DNA from: Chloromonas sp. AAM2
Lineage: Eukaryota; Chlorophyta; Chlorophyceae; Chlamydomonadales; Chlamydomonadaceae
Length of the DNA: 23,963 bases
Direction: 5' to 3'
Assembly: GCA_004335635.1 (NCBI GenBank)
Contig: QAXH01005437.1
Coordinates: 8,138-32,100 of the forward strand
Part shown: positions 20,511 to 23,963 of the stretch, piece after piece
How positions within the stretch are numbered: position 1 is the first letter of the stretch
Layout of the letters: the number at the start of each line of letters is the position of its first letter
Notes under the pieces: generated by a model
The model's database searches: none
What the model saw: the letters and a program-made list of their open reading frames with translations, nothing else
What the model was told of the DNA's origin: nothing
Translations under genes and position numbers: made by a program

Positions 20511-22921
20511 ATGCGACTGCATGCAGCTGGCAAAGGCAAGGCGTACTTTGAGAAGTATAAGGCTAATCGTCAGCGGCATGCAGGCGTGCTGTTGCCGGCC
20601 CTGGAGCCAGGGCCTGGCGTGCCACAGGTTGATGTGCTACAGCTGGAGAGGTATTTACAGCAGGTAAAAAAAAAGTGGCAGCTTGTTGCGGGTAAACATA
20701 TACACTGTGCGGTGGCAATGCAAACGCACTGCAGCACTTCAGAACTTGGTCATTTCATATATATTGTCTGCCCTGGCATCCTGCGCCATCCGCTGCTGTG
20801 CACATGCTGTTTTAGGCATGCATTGTGCTTGCCAGTGACAATTGCAGGTTTGGCTGCGTTATGTCCTGTAGACCGCCTTGACACTTGCTGTCCACGCACT
20901 GTAGGAGCTCTGGGCGTACACATTCGGCGAGCCTTCACCACATGAGCATCACCAGCCGACCATGGGGCGCTTGGCGGACACAGCGGACTCAGTGCAGGCA
21001 GATAGTGCAGCAGCTGTCGTGACTGACAGACCTCCTAAGCCACAGGATGCTGCAAAAGCAGACCCAGACAGCAAGGGCACCATCATTCCACCTCCCGTTT
21101 TGGCATCACGTGAGTTAACAGCTGAGTCAGCAGCTCAGCACAACCTGTGGGGTTTGCAAGAGCCCACCGTCTGCTTTTATTTCTGTAGCGTGGACGCAGC
21201 ACCACGGGTTTGCTTGGCAGCATGCGCATGCAACAAGGATCTGCCTGTGCCTCATGTGTGTGTGCCGCACCCGCTGTGTTGCGCTGTGCAGGTGCACCTG
21301 CCCGTCCCGCTCCTGCTCTGCCTGCAAGATACGATCCTGCGCTGGCTCAGGTGAGAGAGCAGACCTCGAGGGCTGTGAGCAGTCCGTTTCATATCTCCCA
21401 CCAGTGATCCCAGCCAGGATGCAGCAGCAGCACACCGGCCTTGTATGAAACACGAGCTGTCTGCCTTCATGCGTCCGCACATCCTGGTTTTGACACCAGC
21501 CCCTTGAACTTGTACGCTATTGGTCCGGTTACTTTACAGTGTGTGGCCTGGACCTGTGACAGGCTGCTTGAGCAGCATGCAGGCTGGTCAGAAGTAAGTT
21601 ATTATTAAATTATTAATACTTCACAGATATCATTATGCCATAATTCCCTCAACTTGTAGGTCGGACGGGTAGGTGTCCTTCCCCTCCTGTGAATGCCAAA
21701 CAATGTAGTAAGTGCATTAATGCAGGTGTACGTGTTCTGGGATGTGGCCAGCAAGCACCCCGGCGCTGCGGACCCGCGGGCAGTTGCTGAGCGGTTGAGG
21801 CGGCTGGCCGGGTGCTACGGCAACGTGACAGGCCTGTACGCGTATGCCGTGCGCAAGGACTGGAACTGGGTGCCCCAGCACTTCCTACAGTACCGACAGG
21901 AGGGCACTGGCGGTGCAAGGGAGGGTGATGGGCGGCACCGGTGTCCCGTGTGCGGGGTGGGGCGGGGCACGCTGGCGGAGCTGCAGGCACATGTGCGGGC
22001 GGTGCATCCAAACAGCCCAGCAGCCCGTGACAATGACGCGCTTCCGGAGGAAGCCGGTGGCTTTCAGGAAGGTCCGATTGGAACGGCGACGGGAAATGTG
22101 CAGGCGGCGGGGACTAAAGGTGCAGGTGTGGGCGTGGCGGGGATGCGCAACACGTCCCGTCGGACAGTGGGCAAGGTGTCCCAGTATCACACGGCACGTG
22201 GCAAGGTGGTTGTGCCTCCCAGTGGCGATCAGCTCAGCCTCAAGTACTGCCTCACACAAGAGGGCTGGGAGGTGGGTGGGGCTGCATGGAGCTCATGCAC
22301 ACACAGTCTGGACACGTACGAGGGCGTGGCTCGTTTTCTGTCGCTAATGTTCCTAACCCTGTGGAAACCAGTACAGAGAGTATGGTACCGGTATGGTACC
22401 ATGTCCAGGTGTGTGCCTGTGAGGATGTCGTGCTGCAATACGCAACGTTCCTGATTTTTCTTGAAATCACTGGAAAGGTTGTGATTGGAAGTGTGTCCAG
22501 ATGGATGCCTTTGGCAATGCCGTGCCACAGTGTGTCCTTGTGTCCTGGACTTGCGTGTGCTGTGCAGGCCCGTATTGTTCAAAACGCAGCAGCGGCCGGA
22601 TCCGTGGCTGTGGCCTCAGGCCTGGGGCGCCTTCTGGACCGAGTGCGACGGGGTGAGGTGTGTGCGGGGCCCGGGGAGAAGGCGGTGGTGCTGCTGGTCT
22701 CGGACGACGAGGCGCGGCTGCAGCAGCCACTGCTGCGCATGCGGGGTGTGGGAGGCGCTGCCACCATCGCTGTCCGCCAGAGCACCAAGGATGCCACTGG
22801 ACGTGGGCCTGGTTTGTCAGCGGTCACCTCACCTGGTTCAGTATCACCTTTCAGGGGTGCAGACCTGGTGATCCGCTGGGAGGACGTGTTGTCGGGCACC
22901 TTTAATGGCAGACCTGCCTAG
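20511..22921 (+). CDS. NYN-domain nuclease-like protein with inserted C2H2 zinc finger, 5 exons
   Basis: Probable RNA-cleaving or RNA-binding protein of the NYN (PIN-like) family; plant relatives are often labelled putative endonuclease or glycosyl hydrolase. Exons: 20511-20663, 20905-21109, 21292-21350, 21726-22271, 22568-22921; 1317 nt, 438 aa, matching phases. Residues 1-139 are an Ala/Pro-rich N-terminal region (AYFEKYKANRQRH, ELWAYTFGEPSPHEHH, APARPAPALPARYDPALAQ). The NYN first half starts VYVFWDVASKHP (140-151, D145) and runs through YGNVTGLYAYAVRKDWNWVP. A zinc finger follows, with C212, C215, H228 and H233 (C-x2-C-x12-H-x4-H). The second half holds LSLKYCLTQEGWE and VVLLVSDDEARLQQPLLRM (D367, D368) and closes with ADLVIRWEDVL. 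D145 and D367/D368 are the likely metal-binding acids. The start is the first ATG after an in-frame stop. A further 5' exon remains possible, and an exon missed in the 375-nt intron 3 cannot be excluded. Confidence 0.82.
22379..22401. repeat. 11-bp tandem repeat containing GGTACC palindromes
   Basis: gtatggtacc occurs twice in a row (agtatggtaccggtatggtacc) in the last intron of the NYN gene. Each copy ends in the palindrome ggtacc. Confidence 0.85.
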
Positions 22922-23844
22922 ATTTAGGAGCATTGGAGGGAGCAGTGTGTTTCTGGCCTGCAATGTAGACAATTGACACCTTGCCTGACTGGCACGCATG
23001 GCTTCCGTGCTCATTGGTTCTTGACAACGGGTCGCAGGCTGATTGCATGACTGTGCACAATGGACAGCTGTCCTGCAGCAGTGGCCACGGCGCCTGCACC
23101 ATCTTTGCCTCGTTGTGATGCACCGAGTGGCGCTTGCGTGGTCATTAGACGTAAGATTTGGTTGAATGCCTCTTGGAGCGGTGTCACCAGAGTGACAGTG
23201 TGCCGAGGTACAGTGGAGGGAGTACCCCTCTGAAGCGATCCTCCAGAGGCACAGCGTGCTCAGCCAATCCATCTGCTCGACTGACAGTGGGGTGGGTTGT
23301 ACAAGGCATAGCGAATGTGTGCTCTGAGTGCTGCTCTGGACAGTGACAGGCCTAGTTCCGATCCCTACCGGTATTTCCGATTGAAACACGACCGCGCTTC
23401 TGTAGTAATGGCTTGCATTGCGGGGCTGTCACTCCTGTTTAGTGAAAGGAAAATAAACCAGTCTAGTAACGGTGTAACGGGCCATCACCGTACTTTGCCG
23501 GAATGGTGTGTACGGACATTTCTGTGTGTTCTTCTAAAGTGTTCTATTTGTACTGCAGTCGCATAGCTAAAACTCAATCCCTGAATACGCGCAACTATTG
23601 TATTAACCAGTGTGGGGAAGGTCTGCGAAGGTTCACCCTTTAGCTTCAACTGGTTATATACACCTCTCTGGAGAGAGAGACGTACTCCAGTGGCTCCATC
23701 CAAAGAACTCGGACAGCCACCATAGGCAGTGTGGCTGGCTGTTCACCCTGCAGTGTGTAAGGCCGCTGTGGCACACCCCCACAGCAGCACTGCAGGCAAC
23801 CTGAGCCCCACTGCCCTGACCATCATGTCACGCTACAATCGTCT
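22922..23844. other. Convergent intergenic region after the NYN gene
   Basis: 923 bp that should hold the 3' UTR of the NYN gene and that of the right-edge gene. TGTAA on the + strand at 23473-23477 is a candidate polyadenylation signal. The open frames here (up to 181 codons, minus strand) are antisense or unstructured. No gene was recognised. Confidence 0.5.
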
Positions 23845-23963
23845 TCACTTCGGGATGGACGTGCCAACCTCCATACGCCCCAGTTTGGGATGGATGCCGC
23901 GCCGCAGCAGGTTGGGGCGGTTCTGCACACACATGAGTATCCATGTGCCAAACCAGTATGTGA
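23845..23963 (-). CDS. C-terminal end of an unidentified gene (partial, runs off the edge)
   Basis: A minus-strand frame is open from the window edge to TGA at 23847-23845. It ends NRPNLLRRGIHPKLGRMEVG followed by TSIPK. The residues just before it (YWFGTWILMCVQ) may be coding, or may be the end of an intron: tgtgtgcag at about 23925 is a good acceptor in the same phase. The composition is protein-like (few Cys, basic, no low complexity), but I do not recognise the family and the 5' part lies outside the window. Confidence 0.35.
   Translation of the reverse strand, partial: TYWFGTWILMCVQNRPNLLRRGIHPKLGRMEVGTSIPK

Noticed and set aside
1..23963. CRISPR array, integrated virus or transposon
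   Set aside because: No spaced direct repeats, transposase, reverse transcriptase or capsid-like frames were seen. The repeats present are short tandem duplications in introns and spacers.
1..23963. Gene cluster for a single pathway
   Set aside because: The recognised genes have unrelated roles, mixed strands and long spacers, which is typical of ordinary eukaryotic gene order.

Overview
The window looks like nuclear chromosomal DNA of a green alga. The genes are rich in introns (3 to 11 exons each). I rebuilt the exons by eye from splice sites and reading frame. Five rebuilt proteins are green-lineage or flagellar types: a plant RS-subfamily splicing factor, a hydroxyproline O-arabinosyltransferase, the axonemal protein DRC3, a Derlin, and a plastid-targeted thylakoid protein. 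A plastid protein, an extensin-type arabinosyltransferase and a flagellar gene together point to Chlorophyta. The moderate GC content and intron-dense style suggest a trebouxiophyte such as a lichen-type photobiont, but this is inference and I cannot name a species.

Layout, left to right. 1-967: a 29-unit GT microsatellite abutting the 3' splice site of the last two exons of an unidentified + strand gene. 1913-4604 (-): RS31-like SR splicing factor, 10 exons, 213 aa. 5412-10089 (-): Golgi HPAT-type glycosyltransferase, 11 exons, 379 aa. 10653-15255 (+): DRC3, 11 exons, 525 aa, divergent from the HPAT gene across 563 bp. 16228-17351 (-): Derlin, 3 exons, 251 aa, convergent with DRC3. 17352-18882: no secure gene, but two open frames worth checking. 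18883-19867 (-): two-span thylakoid membrane protein of unknown function, 3 exons, 144 aa, apparently with a GC-AG intron. 20511-22921 (+): NYN-domain nuclease-like protein with a C2H2 zinc finger inserted in the domain, 5 exons, 438 aa. 23845-23963 (-): 3' end of an unidentified gene running off the edge.

The genes serve separate housekeeping roles (splicing, wall glycoprotein modification, flagellar beating, ER protein degradation, thylakoid membrane, RNA metabolism) and form no pathway or operon. For every complete model the exon lengths sum to a multiple of three and the phases match at each junction, which is the main internal check on these models. I saw no rRNA, tRNA, CRISPR array or intact transposon. 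I did not find a new multi-gene system. The most unusual items are the GC-AG intron with its 15-nt last exon, the 16-nt microexon and outlier intron of the RS gene, the zinc finger inside the NYN domain, and an intact flagellar gene.
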